A stretch of 49,194 nucleotides of DNA from an uncultured bacterium (GCA_937983075.1 CALKAQ010000116.1:1-49194); one strand, 5' to 3'; positions 8,423-17,081 are shown, counted from the first letter of the stretch. Notes: generated by a model not told the origin, from the letters alone. Translations and numbers: made by a program.

Positions 8423-10780
8423 CTAATTGGCCATGACCATCGCAAGGGCACCGAGCGAAGCCAGAAGCAAATATACAATATTTTTATACCCACCACGCGG
8501 CGCTTCCCCGGTTACAAGGCGACTGCCATCGTGAAAGCCACGCAAGTGCAGTGCTTCTCCCAAACGTTCCGCACGGCGAAAGAGTGAAGCGCTTAGAGGA
8601 ATCGCCAGCGAAGCCACACGCAGCCAGTGCCCCCGCAGTCCTTTGATGCGATTGGCGCCACGGGCAATTTGCGCTCTTCTGATCCTGCGCGCTTCCTCAC
8701 CTAGCAGCGGCATCATGCGAATGCCGATAACGGCTGCCCCGGTCACCGTGGAAACCGGAATGCCGATGCGATGCAACGGAGCAAACAGGGCACCTAGAGC
8801 CCAAAGCGTTTCGCCGATACCGCCGACGTGCGTCAGCCATGAAACGCTCAAGACGAGCAGCAAAATGCGCAGGGCCGCTTCGACTCCGTCCCCCAAACCT
8901 GCCACGGATACCGCGAGCTGCCCGTCATCCACGCGCAGACCAGCGAAGACGACGGCTGCAAGCAAGAACGGCCAAAGACCGCGCACAACGGAAGCAACGG
9001 AACGCAACGGATAGTCCGCCAGGAAATACCAACACGCTACCATGCAAGCAGCCAATGCCAGGGCGACTCCCGTACGAACGGTGGCAACGCCTGTCGCCAC
9101 AATCGCCGCCCCGATGAGCCGAATTCTTGGATCGACATCCTTCAGCCACGGCGTGTTTTGGCCACGGCCCACGCCTGAGGGCGCTGCCGCCTTCAGCCCG
9201 TTTCCGGCATGGGAAGATGTCGTGTTGGGGGCGTCATCCAACTCCCAGCCAACCGCTTCCACGATTCGCCCTTTTTCAAGCCGAACAACGCGGTCGGGCC
9301 AGCGCTCAACGACAAACGGATCGTGCGTCGCGACCAACACACTGACGCCCCGTTGAACGTGCAGCTCTTCGACTGCATTAAGCAGCGATACCGCAGCGGG
9401 GTGGTCCAAACCCGCCGTCGGTTCGTCCAACAGCAGCAACTCCGGCCGCTGAGCCAAGGCAAGCGCAATGGCTATGCGCCGCCTTTCTCCTCCAGAAAGT
9501 TCAAATGGCGAGCGGTCCAAAACGGCTTGAGGCAAACCGACCCACGCGATCGCCGAACGAATGCGTTCCTGCCATTCTTCCGGATTGATGCCCAAGTGCC
9601 GCAGCCCGAATTCGAAATCATCACGCACTGTAACGCCGAACAATTGTTGTTCCGGCTGCTGAAACGCCACGGCCACACGCGGCCTCAAGCGCTCGACGAT
9701 GGCTCGACGCTGCCGCAGATCCCGCCGGGAAGCGGCGCTCGTAATGGGTTTCCCCAGTACGGCGAGACTGCCTTCATGACGTGCTTCAAGCATCGCCGCC
9801 AGCTGCATGAGGGTCGATTTTCCGGCTCCCGACGCTCCAATGAGCGCAACCTTTTCACCGCGGCAAACACGCAGGTTCACATCGTCTAAAATTCGTCCCT
9901 CCGACGGTGCGTAGGAAAAGCCGACGCCTTGCATCTGCAAAGCCGGCCCGGAATGCCGACATAACGCTTTCCTAGCTGCACCGTTTCCCCGTTCCGACCG
10001 ATTCCATGCCCGATCGACGAGCGGTGCAATTCCCCAATATCGGCCGGCGACCTGCGCTTGAGCCAACATATCGGGCGTGCCCCGAAAAACGATTTTCCCA
10101 GCGTCGAGGACAATGACACTGTCTGCAGCGGCGATTTCCTCCGGATCGTGCGTCACCCATAGCACCGCCGCGTTCGAGCGCTTGACGTATCCTCGAATCG
10201 CTTCACGTATCGTCCGCCGCAGCGAAGGATGGCAAGCAACCGTCGGCTCATCGAGAATCAACACCGAAGGCCGCAAAGCCAAGACTCCTGCGAGTGCAAC
10301 ACGTTGCAACTCGCCTCCCGAAAGATGCAGCGTGGGCTTGTCCACCGGCACATGGCTCATGCCGACGGCAGCCAACGCTTCTTTGACGCGGCGTTCGACC
10401 TCGTCTGCAGGCAAGCCTAAATTCAACGGTCCGAACGCCACGTCATCCCACACGGTGAGCCCTACTACATACTCCTCGGGTTGCTGCGCTAAGTATCCCA
10501 CCCCGATCTGCGCCGGATGAAACTCAGATGCCGTAGTCGAAACACCACACACCTGCACTTTGCCGCGATCCGGGGGGTGAAGGCCAGCTATCAACCGAGC
10601 CAACGTCGACTTCCCAGACCCATTGGCTCCTGCGACGGCCAACCACGTTCCGGGAAGCAATTGCAAGCTAATATCTAGCAACGCCCATGCGCCTGCAGTC
10701 GGGGATGGCATCTCAGCCATGCGGTTGTAAGCAAAATGTACTCCCTCCATGTGCACCACCGCACGCTCAGATTCGCCCAT
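8423..10780 (-). CDS. Fused ECF transporter core, EcfA-EcfA'-EcfT in one protein
   Basis: A 785-residue protein in which both ATPases and the transmembrane subunit of an energy-coupling-factor vitamin/metal transporter are joined. ATPase 1 (about 8-240) has Walker A GANGSGKST (51-59), signature LSGGELQR (153-160), Walker B VLILDEPT (173-180) and switch His211. After DEPT it reads VACHPS instead of the usual A(G/A)LD, so its D-loop is degenerate. ATPase 2 (about 282-512) has GASGAGKST (315-323), QQPEQQLFG, LSGGERRR (428-435), LLLLDEPTAGLD and His486. After a Ser/Gly/Pro-rich linker (512-545) comes an EcfT domain (about 546-785) with several membrane helices and the two coupling motifs IRRAQIARG (about 700-708) and EALHLRGF (742-749). 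In related genomes three separate genes stand at this place between rplQ and truA. No substrate-binding S component is adjacent, so it probably serves S components encoded elsewhere. The ATG has GGGGAGG 8 bases upstream. Confidence 0.93.
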   Translation of the reverse strand: MGESERAVVHMEGVHFAYNRMAEMPSPTAGAWALLDISLQLLPGTWLAVAGANGSGKSTLARLIAGLHPPDRGKVQVCGVSTTASEFHPAQIGVGYLAQQPEEYVVGLTVWDDVAFGPLNLGLPADEVERRVKEALAAVGMSHVPVDKPTLHLSGGELQRVALAGVLALRPSVLILDEPTVACHPSLRRTIREAIRGYVKRSNAAVLWVTHDPEEIAAADSVIVLDAGKIVFRGTPDMLAQAQVAGRYWGIAPLVDRAWNRSERGNGAARKALCRHSGPALQMQGVGFSYAPSEGRILDDVNLRVCRGEKVALIGASGAGKSTLMQLAAMLEARHEGSLAVLGKPITSAASRRDLRQRRAIVERLRPRVAVAFQQPEQQLFGVTVRDDFEFGLRHLGINPEEWQERIRSAIAWVGLPQAVLDRSPFELSGGERRRIAIALALAQRPELLLLDEPTAGLDHPAAVSLLNAVEELHVQRGVSVLVATHDPFVVERWPDRVVRLEKGRIVEAVGWELDDAPNTTSSHAGNGLKAAAPSGVGRGQNTPWLKDVDPRIRLIGAAIVATGVATVRTGVALALAACMVACWYFLADYPLRSVASVVRGLWPFLLAAVVFAGLRVDDGQLAVSVAGLGDGVEAALRILLLVLSVSWLTHVGGIGETLWALGALFAPLHRIGIPVSTVTGAAVIGIRMMPLLGEEARRIRRAQIARGANRIKGLRGHWLRVASLAIPLSASLFRRAERLGEALHLRGFHDGSRLVTGEAPRGGYKNIVYLLLASLGALAMVMAN

Positions 10781-10860
10781 GCTCTCAACCTCCCCGACCG
10801 CCAGCGACCATGCCGCTCAAGTATGCTCCTCCGGTTCCACGACCATTTGCGCTGGATAGC

Positions 10861-10898
10861 AAAAAGCACAGAGAGAAGCATCGTTGCCCTCTCTGCGC
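10861..10898 (-). terminator. Rho-independent terminator after rplQ
   Basis: A 10-bp stem with one G-U pair (10889-10898 with 10866-10875) and a 13-base loop is followed on the minus strand by TTTTT (10861-10865). It lies 34 bases after the rplQ stop and closes the S10-spc-alpha transcript before the ECF gene. Confidence 0.86.
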
Positions 10899-10931
10899 CC
10901 TCTCAACATGCCATACCAAACTGCGCGCACC

Positions 10932-11270
10932 CTAGACGAGTTCGATGAGCGAGATGGGAGCCGCATCGCCCCGGCGCGGGCCTACCTTCACAATACGGGT
11001 GTAGCCGCCTTCGCGGTCGGCGTACCGCGGTGCTACGTCTTCGAACAGCCGTTTCACCGCTGCCGGCTGGTTCAAATACGCGGCCACTTGCCGACGCGCA
11101 GCCAAGTCGCCTCGCTTGCCCAAGGTAATCATTTTCTCGACGATAGGCCGTAAAGCTTTTGCCTTGGCGTCCGTTGTCCGAATGCGTTCATTTAAAATCA
11201 GCGAAATCACCTGATTTCGCAGCAGAGCTTTACGGTGACCTTGGTTTCTGCCCAGACGGTTGGGTTTCAT
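10932..11270 (-). CDS. rplQ: 50S ribosomal protein L17
   Basis: A 112-residue L17, located near the exit tunnel of the large subunit. It shows the conserved KALLRNQVISLILNERI and KMITLGKRGDLAARRQ. I start it at the ATG (11270), where homologues begin (MKPNRLGR); an in-frame start eight codons upstream adds non-conserved residues. It follows rpoA by 30 bases and is the last gene of the alpha cluster, with a strong terminator after it. Confidence 0.96.
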   Translation of the reverse strand: MKPNRLGRNQGHRKALLRNQVISLILNERIRTTDAKAKALRPIVEKMITLGKRGDLAARRQVAAYLNQPAAVKRLFEDVAPRYADREGGYTRIVKVGPRRGDAAPISLIELV

Positions 11271-11300
11271 CACGTGACACCTGCCTTCTTCCACAAGGGA

Positions 11301-12245
11301 TCAATCATCCGAGGAACGCAAGGAGAGATTGAGTGCAGCCAACTTCTCCTTGACTTCCTGGAGCGATTTCTTCCCTAGGTTCCGAACTTTCATCATGTCT
11401 TCTTCCGTCCGACGAATGAGCTCCTCGACCGTATTGATGCCTGCCCGCTTCAGGCAGTTATACGACCGAACGGAAAGGTCGAGCTCCTCGATCGACATAT
11501 CCAACAAGCGATCTTTTTCTTCTTCTTCTTTCTCGACCATGATTTCCACATCGTCGGCCCCTTCGGTGAGAGACAAAAAGAGCCGCAAGTGTTCGATGAG
11601 AATCTTGGCCGAAAGACTCACGGCCTCTTGCGGTGTGATGCTTCCGTTCGTCCACACCTCGAGGATCAACCGGTCGTAGTCCGTCACCTGGCCCACACGG
11701 GTATTTTCGACTTGATAGTTCACGCGCCGAATGGGCGTGAAGATAGAATCGATCGCCAGCACGCCGATAGGTTGGTCGGGTTCCTTGTTGCGCTCGGCTG
11801 AGACGTAACCCCGCCCCTTCTTAAAGGTCATTTCCATGGCAAACTTGTACCCTTTGTTGAGCGTCGCAATATGATGATCGGGGTTCAAAATCTCAACCTC
11901 AGGAGGGACTTGGATGTCACCAGCCGTAATCGGTCCCTCGCGGTCCTCCACCTCGATGCGTCCAATAACAGGTTCGTCCGTGTGGAGCTTCACCAACACT
12001 TCTTTCATGTTGAGCACAACATCCGTGGTGTCTTCAGCAACACCCGGAATGGTGGAAAACTCGTGCAGGACTCCGTCAATACGAATGGACGTGACCGCGG
12101 CTCCCGGAAGAGACGAGAGCAGGATACGGCGCAAGGAGTTCCCCAGGGTAATCCCGTACCCGCGCTCGAGCGGTTCTACGACAAACTTTCCGTAGTTTCC
12201 GTCGACCTCCACGGCTTCGATTCGCGGCTTCTCGATTTCAATCAT
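11301..12245 (-). CDS. rpoA: DNA-directed RNA polymerase subunit alpha
   Basis: A 314-residue alpha subunit. The N-terminal assembly domain (about 1-230) includes GYGITLGNSLRRILLSSLPG, which forms the alpha dimer and binds beta and beta'. An acidic, lysine-rich linker (KEEEEKDR, about 240) leads to the C-terminal domain (about 250-314) with LDLSVRSYNCLKRAGINTVEEL. That domain contacts UP elements and activators at promoters. Length and order match the Bacillota protein. It lies between rpsK and rplQ, as is usual. The ATG is preceded by AGGAGGG at about 11 bases. Confidence 0.98.
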   Translation of the reverse strand: MIEIEKPRIEAVEVDGNYGKFVVEPLERGYGITLGNSLRRILLSSLPGAAVTSIRIDGVLHEFSTIPGVAEDTTDVVLNMKEVLVKLHTDEPVIGRIEVEDREGPITAGDIQVPPEVEILNPDHHIATLNKGYKFAMEMTFKKGRGYVSAERNKEPDQPIGVLAIDSIFTPIRRVNYQVENTRVGQVTDYDRLILEVWTNGSITPQEAVSLSAKILIEHLRLFLSLTEGADDVEIMVEKEEEEKDRLLDMSIEELDLSVRSYNCLKRAGINTVEELIRRTEEDMMKVRNLGKKSLQEVKEKLAALNLSLRSSDD

Positions 12246-12317
12246 CTAAGCCTACACCCTCCTTGTCGGGTCCCTCGGGTCGGCCACCCAAGTGAGCATT
12301 CATTCAGATTGCCCGCA

Positions 12318-12713
12318 TCAAACCCGGCGACGTTTGGGCGGACGGCAACCATTGTGCGGAATCGGGGTGACGTCTCGGATCGCGGTGATCTCAAGACCAG
12401 CAGCCTGCAAAGAGCGGATCGCAGCCTCTCGGCCTGCGCCGGGTCCCTTCACGGCCACTTCAACTTCGCGCATACCATGTTCCATTGCTGTCCGGGCGGC
12501 TTGCTCCGCAGCCATTCCCGCGGCGAACGGCGTTCCCTTGCGAGAACCTTTAAAACCTTGATCCCCGGCACTCGACCATGCAATGACGTTTCCTTGCCGA
12601 TCGGTGATGGTCACAATGGTGTTGTTGAACGTAGAGCGGATATGAGCAATACCGCTTGGGATATTCTTTCGTTCTCTACGGCGAGTTCTAGTCCCGCGAC
12701 GCGCTCTTGCCAC
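12318..12713 (-). CDS. rpsK: 30S ribosomal protein S11
   Basis: A 131-residue S11 of the 30S platform, with GIAHIRSTFNNTIVTITD, the conserved WSSAGDQGFKGSRKGTPFAA and the C-terminal DVTPIPHNGCRPPKRRRV. The start is GTG at 12713, with GAGGAG about 8 bases upstream. It is 23 bases after rpsM and 72 bases before rpoA. Confidence 0.97.
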   Translation of the reverse strand: MARARRGTRTRRRERKNIPSGIAHIRSTFNNTIVTITDRQGNVIAWSSAGDQGFKGSRKGTPFAAGMAAEQAARTAMEHGMREVEVAVKGPGAGREAAIRSLQAAGLEITAIRDVTPIPHNGCRPPKRRRV

Positions 12714-12736
12714 GCTTTATCTCCTCCTCAGATCAT

Positions 12737-13105
12737 TTACTTCTTCTTTCCGGCCACCGTACGTCGAGGACCCTTCCGAGTCCGGGCATTCGTTCGTGTC
12801 CGCTGACCCCGTGTCGGCAACCCCCGGCGATGCCGCAGCCCCCGATAGCATCCGATATCAATGAGCCGCTTGATGTTCAGCTGCACTTCGCGACGCAAGT
12901 CGCCTTCGACCACGTAGTTCTTGTCGATTGCTTCCTTCAGGCGGTTGACTTCTTCCTCGGTCAAATCGCGTACCCGCGTGTCTGCGCTGATGCCCGTTTC
13001 TTCAAGGAGAACTCGAGCCCGCGGGCGGCCAATGCCGTAAATGTAAGTGAGAGCGACTTCAATTCGCTTGTCCCGGGGTAAATCGACGCCGGCAATACGT
13101 GCCAT
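12737..13105 (-). CDS. rpsM: 30S ribosomal protein S13
   Basis: A 122-residue S13 with the start MARIAGVDLPRDKRIEVALTYI, the helix-two-turn-helix region, and the basic tail GLPTRGQRTRTNARTRKGP. The tail contacts the P-site tRNA, and the protein forms bridges to the 50S. It follows rpmJ by 20 bases in the usual infA-rpmJ-rpsM-rpsK order. Confidence 0.98.
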   Translation of the reverse strand: MARIAGVDLPRDKRIEVALTYIYGIGRPRARVLLEETGISADTRVRDLTEEEVNRLKEAIDKNYVVEGDLRREVQLNIKRLIDIGCYRGLRHRRGLPTRGQRTRTNARTRKGPRRTVAGKKK

Positions 13106-13125
13106 AGCCTTTCAACCTCCTACAA

Positions 13126-13239
13126 TCAACCCTGGCGCTGCTTGTGCTTCGGATTTTGGCAGATGATTAAAATCCGCCCTTTGCGTCGAATCACTTTGCA
13201 GCTTTCGCAAATGCGTTTAACTGACGGCCGCACTTTCAT
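13126..13239 (-). CDS. rpmJ: 50S ribosomal protein L36 (zinc type)
   Basis: A 37-residue L36. Translating the minus strand gives MKVRPSVKRICESCKVIRR, then KGRILIICQNPKHKQRQG and a TGA. The zinc ligands are Cys11, Cys14, Cys27 and His32, which marks the zinc-binding (C+) form rather than the zinc-free paralogue. The length is exactly that of the family. The ATG sits 17 bases after the infA stop with a GGGAGG-like site upstream. Confidence 0.97.
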   Translation of the reverse strand: MKVRPSVKRICESCKVIRRKGRILIICQNPKHKQRQG

Positions 13240-13256
13240 CTGTGGGAACCTCCCGT

Positions 13257-13475
13257 TTACTTCTTCCGGTATACAATTCGCCCGCGACTCAAGTCATACG
13301 GCGAGAGTTCAACCGTCACCTTGTCACCCGGAATGATGCGAATGAAATGCATTCGCATTTTCCCTGAAATATGGGCAAGCACCTTGTGGCCATTTTCGAG
13401 TTCAACCCGGAACATGGCGTTCGGCAGTGGCTCAACCACTGTACCTTCGACTTCAATCACGTCTTCTTTGCCCAA
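13257..13475 (-). CDS. infA: Translation initiation factor IF-1
   Basis: A 72-residue IF-1, a single OB-fold protein that occupies the A site during initiation. It shows KEDVIEVEGTVVEPLPNAMF, ENGHKVLAHISGKMRMHFIRI and the end SPYDLSRGRIVYRKK. The start is TTG at 13475, with GAGGAGGT about 10 bases upstream. No ATG is available in frame between this ribosome binding site and the conserved sequence. It lies between the KOW gene and rpmJ. Confidence 0.98.
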   Translation of the reverse strand: MGKEDVIEVEGTVVEPLPNAMFRVELENGHKVLAHISGKMRMHFIRIIPGDKVTVELSPYDLSRGRIVYRKK

Positions 13476-13491
13476 TGAGCGTTCGACCTCC

Positions 13492-13851
13492 TCACTCTGT
13501 TATTTCATCGGTATTCACCCGTTCAGCTGCCTCAAGCAGCCGTTCACTGATCTCGGCGTCAGTGACCTTCCCGCCCGTGCGCAGTTGTTCGCCGACACTG
13601 CAGTTTAAGGGACCCCACGCCAACAAGTGTTTCGGATTTTTCCGCTTGGGTCGTGACAGAGGGCGCTTTGCACCGTCGGTAACCAGAGCAAAACCATCAG
13701 CATCCATCGAGACGACCACATAGAACCTGCCTTGATCCCGTCCCTGCCTTGACTGCACAAGCCAGCCCGGTGCCAGAGCGAGCTGGTTTGCAGGAACAGG
13801 CTTCGAACTGCCGCGATCTCGTATAAGGTTCTGATCTGAAGTTACACTCAT
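13492..13851 (-). CDS. KOW-domain RNA-binding protein (L14e-like)
   Basis: A 119-residue protein in the map-infA interval, the place where many Bacillota carry a KOW-domain protein related to archaeal/eukaryotic L14e (COG2163). The segment ALAPGWLVQSRQGRDQGRFYVVVSMD (about 26-51) fits the KOW beta-strand pattern with its central Gly, followed by DGAKRPLSRPKRKNPKHL. Binding to rRNA is assumed from the family; no precise function is established. It has an N-terminal extension of about 25 residues with no recognised motif. The ATG has AGAGGA about 9 bases upstream. The infA ribosome binding site begins next to its stop, suggesting coupled translation. Confidence 0.8.
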   Translation of the reverse strand: MSVTSDQNLIRDRGSSKPVPANQLALAPGWLVQSRQGRDQGRFYVVVSMDADGFALVTDGAKRPLSRPKRKNPKHLLAWGPLNCSVGEQLRTGGKVTDAEISERLLEAAERVNTDEITE

Positions 13852-13869
13852 TGCGTCGTGTCCTCTTGT

Positions 13870-14619
13870 TCAATCCAGTACGGTTAAGATTTCGGGCCCA
13901 TTGTCCGTAATGGCGACCGTGTGTTCAAAGTGGGCCGAAAGCTTCCCGTCCTTCGTCACAACCGTCCATTGATCAGCGAGCACCTCAACCTCGTACGTCC
14001 CTTGGTTAACCATCGGTTCGATGGCCAACGTCATACCTGCGCGCAACCTCGGTCCTTTGCCGGGCGGACCGTAGTTGGGAACTTGAGGCGGCTCATGCAT
14101 TTCTCTGCCAATCCCATGCCCGACGAAATCCCGGACGACGGAAAATGACGCTTCCTCTACGACGGTTTGAATCGCGTGCGACACATCAGATAAGCGTGCT
14201 CCGACAACGGCCTTCGCTATACCCGCGTTGAGCGATTTCTCCGCAACCTCGAGCAGGCGCCGTGCTTCTTCGCTCACTTCCCCCACCGGATACGTCCAGG
14301 CCGAATCACCGCAGTAGCCGTCAATGGAAACGCCAATGTCGACGCTGACGATGTCGCCTTCTTTCAGTCGGTAAGGACCGGGAATACCGTGTACCACCTG
14401 TTCATTTACCGACGTGCATATATGAGCGGGATACCCGTGGTAACCGAGAAAGGTCGATACTGCCCCGGCCTTGTCGATAAAATCGGCGACAGCCCGATCA
14501 AGTTCCAGCGTTGTGATGCCCGGTCGGATAATCTCCGCCACGAGTGCGTGCGCTTGGGCGACAATACGTCCTGCACGCCGCATGCGAGCCAACTCTTGAT
14601 CCGACTTGAGAATAATCAT
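13870..14619 (-). CDS. map: Type I methionine aminopeptidase
   Basis: A 249-residue enzyme that removes the initiator methionine from nascent proteins. All expected active-site residues are visible: His78, Asp94 and Asp105 (DIGVSIDGYCGD), His168 (GHGIGREMHEPPQVPNYG), Glu201 (AIEPM) and Glu232 (HFEHTVAI). The start is the ATG at 14619, which overlaps the adk stop as TAATG, so the two genes are translationally coupled. An upstream in-frame start would add 19 residues read from inside adk. Confidence 0.97.
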   Translation of the reverse strand: MIILKSDQELARMRRAGRIVAQAHALVAEIIRPGITTLELDRAVADFIDKAGAVSTFLGYHGYPAHICTSVNEQVVHGIPGPYRLKEGDIVSVDIGVSIDGYCGDSAWTYPVGEVSEEARRLLEVAEKSLNAGIAKAVVGARLSDVSHAIQTVVEEASFSVVRDFVGHGIGREMHEPPQVPNYGPPGKGPRLRAGMTLAIEPMVNQGTYEVEVLADQWTVVTKDGKLSAHFEHTVAITDNGPEILTVLD

Positions 14620-15296
14620 TAAGATACCCCACTCGATCGAGAGACCGCACCGATTTGAATCAGGCCTTTCACACACTCCTCAAATACAGCTTCAATTTCC
14701 TGTTCTCCGTTCACCGTCAAAAGTATGCCTTGTTCAGCGTAGTAGTCAACCAATGGGTGCGTTTGCTGCAAGTACACCTTCAGTCGATTTCGTGCGGTTT
14801 CTTCGTTGTCGTCGTCCCTCTGCACCAAGGGCCCTCCACAAATATTGCACCGTGGAGGTTCGCCCGACTTGAGCTGATCACCCGAATACGTTGCCCCACA
14901 CTGAGCACATACTCGGCGCTGGGCAATGCGACGAATTGCCTCATCATCCGAGATTTGAATATTGATGACGGCATCGATCGGCTTTCCAATTTCGCCGATG
15001 ACTCGATCAAGCGCTTTCGCTTGGGGCACCGTGCGAGGAAAACCGTCCAAAATATAGCCGTCCCGGCAATCGGCCATGAGCAGACGTCGTTTGACGATCT
15101 CAATGGCAAGATCGTCGGGTACCAATTCGCCCCGATCGATATACTTTTTTGCCTCACAACCGACATCATTGCCGGATTTAATGGCTTCCCGAAACATCTC
15201 GCCGGTTGAAATGTGAGGCACGCCAAAGCGCTCCTCGAGCAGTTTCGCCTGCGTACCTTTGCCGGCAGCCGGAAGGCCAAGCATAATCAATCGCAT
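14619..15296 (-). CDS. adk: Adenylate kinase (zinc-binding LID)
   Basis: A 225-residue kinase that interconverts ATP + AMP and 2 ADP in the cytoplasm. The P-loop reads GLPAAGKGT (7-15) in place of the usual GPPGAGKGT but keeps the Lys and Thr that bind phosphate. The AMP site ISTGEMFR and DGFPRT are present. The LID domain carries four Cys (130, 133, 150, 153), as in zinc-containing Gram-positive and thermophile enzymes. The gene lies between secY and map and ends in the TAATG overlap with map. Confidence 0.97.
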   Translation of the reverse strand: MRLIMLGLPAAGKGTQAKLLEERFGVPHISTGEMFREAIKSGNDVGCEAKKYIDRGELVPDDLAIEIVKRRLLMADCRDGYILDGFPRTVPQAKALDRVIGEIGKPIDAVINIQISDDEAIRRIAQRRVCAQCGATYSGDQLKSGEPPRCNICGGPLVQRDDDNEETARNRLKVYLQQTHPLVDYYAEQGILLTVNGEQEIEAVFEECVKGLIQIGAVSRSSGVS

Positions 15297-15367
15297 GTTT
15301 CTCCCCCGATTCCGCCACCCTTGTTGGCAATCGCCATGGGCACCCCGAAGAGAAGCACTTGTGGGAA

Positions 15368-16636
15368 CTAGCTTCTCAAAAAGCCTTCATAATGGCGCAT
15401 CAGCAGCTGCGCTTCAATTTGCTTCATCGTGTCGAGTGCGACGCCCACGATAATGATCAGACCGGTACCGCCAAACACCTGGAACTGCTGCGGCATCCGA
15501 GTAATGGCGGCGACAATGTGCGGCGACAACGCCACCAGGGCAAGGAAGATCGCACCCGAAAGCGTGATCCGGGCCAGTACCCGATCGATGTATTGAGACG
15601 TCGGTCTCCCCGGTCGCAGCCCGGGAATGAAACCGCCGTTCTTCTTCATATTCTCAGCGACTTCTGCCGGGTTGAATGTCACCGCGGTGTAGAAGTAGCT
15701 GAAGAAAATGATCAAAACCACATAAAGTATAAAGTAGCCCGGCGTGTTGATTCCGATCCATTTTTCCAGCCAACCGAGCGCAGGCACGAATTGCGCAATC
15801 GTCAAGGGGAACAGCAGCACCGAATTGGCGAAAATCACAGGAATGACCCCGGCCTGGTTGATCTTGAGAGGAATATGAGTCGTTCCCCCTCCAACCATGC
15901 GCCTTCCCACTTGGCGCCGTGCATACTGGACGGGTATGCGCCGTTGTGCTTCCTGAACCATAATAATTCCCGCTATGATGACGATGGTCAGCAAAAGCCA
16001 CGCAGCAAAGCTGAACACACTGAGCGCACCTTCACCCACCATCATGCCGGCCGTCAACAAAGTTGCAGGAAGCTCGCCGATGATACCGGCAAAAATGATC
16101 AACGAAATGCCGTTGCCGATACCATATTCGGTGATCTGCTCACCCAGCCACATGAGGAACGTCGTACCCGCCGTCAAGGTGATCACAATCAGGGCCATCG
16201 TACCGAAATTCGGATTAGCGATGACTCCGTATTGATTTGCAAGCATCGCGAGCGATGCACCTTGGATAAGGCCTAACACGACCGTTCCGTAACGTGTGTA
16301 TTCTTGAATCTTCTTTCGGCCTTCCGTATCCTTCTTGAGCTCTTCGAGGCTCGGGACGACAGCAGTCAAAAGCTGAAGAATGATCGAAGCCGTGATGTAA
16401 GGCGTGACACCCATCGCAAGGACTGCAAATCTGCCGAGAGCGCCGCCCGCAAACAGATTCAGCATGCTGAAGACGGATCCCTCATCCACATTGAGCAGCT
16501 GACGCAGCGCATCGGCATCGACACCCGGAACGGGGAGCAAAGTCCCAATCCGGAAAACCAACAGCATCAGCGCCGTGAACAACAGTTTTTTCCGCAAGTC
16601 ACCCACGCTCAGCACATTTCGGAAGGCCTCAATCAC
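15368..16636 (-). CDS. secY: Protein translocase subunit SecY
   Basis: A 422-residue, ten-helix channel protein of the Sec translocon. The N-terminal RNVLSVGDLRKKLLFTALML is followed by the plug region, and GIGNGISLIIFAGI and the cytosolic loop QEAQRRIPVQYARR are recognised. The start is GTG at 16636, with AGGTGAT upstream. The rplO stop is only one base away, so the two genes are probably coupled. SecE is encoded 26 kb away beside nusG. Confidence 0.97.
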   Translation of the reverse strand: MIEAFRNVLSVGDLRKKLLFTALMLLVFRIGTLLPVPGVDADALRQLLNVDEGSVFSMLNLFAGGALGRFAVLAMGVTPYITASIILQLLTAVVPSLEELKKDTEGRKKIQEYTRYGTVVLGLIQGASLAMLANQYGVIANPNFGTMALIVITLTAGTTFLMWLGEQITEYGIGNGISLIIFAGIIGELPATLLTAGMMVGEGALSVFSFAAWLLLTIVIIAGIIMVQEAQRRIPVQYARRQVGRRMVGGGTTHIPLKINQAGVIPVIFANSVLLFPLTIAQFVPALGWLEKWIGINTPGYFILYVVLIIFFSYFYTAVTFNPAEVAENMKKNGGFIPGLRPGRPTSQYIDRVLARITLSGAIFLALVALSPHIVAAITRMPQQFQVFGGTGLIIIVGVALDTMKQIEAQLLMRHYEGFLRS

Positions 16637-16637
16637 T

Positions 16638-17081
16638 TTAGATCACCTCGGCCTTTCCACCGGCTGCCTCGATCTTTTCGACAGCCGACTTGCTGAACGC
16701 GTGGGCACGGACCGTCAAATTGACGTTAATGTCGCCGTCTCCAAGAATCTTTACCCCATCCAAGGGCCGCCGGACCAACCCCGCCGCTTTCAACGCTTCA
16801 ATATCGACCACGCTTCCGGCATCGAAGCGAGCCAGGTCGGACACGTTGACGACATTGTATACTTTGGCGAATCGAGCGTTGTTGAATCCGCGCTTCGGCA
16901 GACGACGCTGCAAGGGCATCTGCCCACCCTCGAAATACGGCCCTTTCGCACCGCCGCTTCGGGAGTGTTGCCCTTTTTGACCGCGACCCGAGGTCTTTCC
17001 ATGCCCGGAACCGATACCCCGCCCAACCCGCTTGGCTCGCTTCCGTGCACCGGGCCCCGGCTTGATCTCGTGTAGCTGCAT
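16638..17081 (-). CDS. rplO: 50S ribosomal protein L15
   Basis: A 147-residue L15. It shows the Gly/Arg-rich N-terminal arm KRVGRGIGSGHGKTSGRGQKGQ that threads into 23S rRNA, then GGQMPLQRRLPKRGFNN, and a compact C-terminal domain ending SAVEKIEAAGGKAEVI. It sits between rpmD and secY in the standard spc order. Confidence 0.97.
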   Translation of the reverse strand: MQLHEIKPGPGARKRAKRVGRGIGSGHGKTSGRGQKGQHSRSGGAKGPYFEGGQMPLQRRLPKRGFNNARFAKVYNVVNVSDLARFDAGSVVDIEALKAAGLVRRPLDGVKILGDGDINVNLTVRAHAFSKSAVEKIEAAGGKAEVI

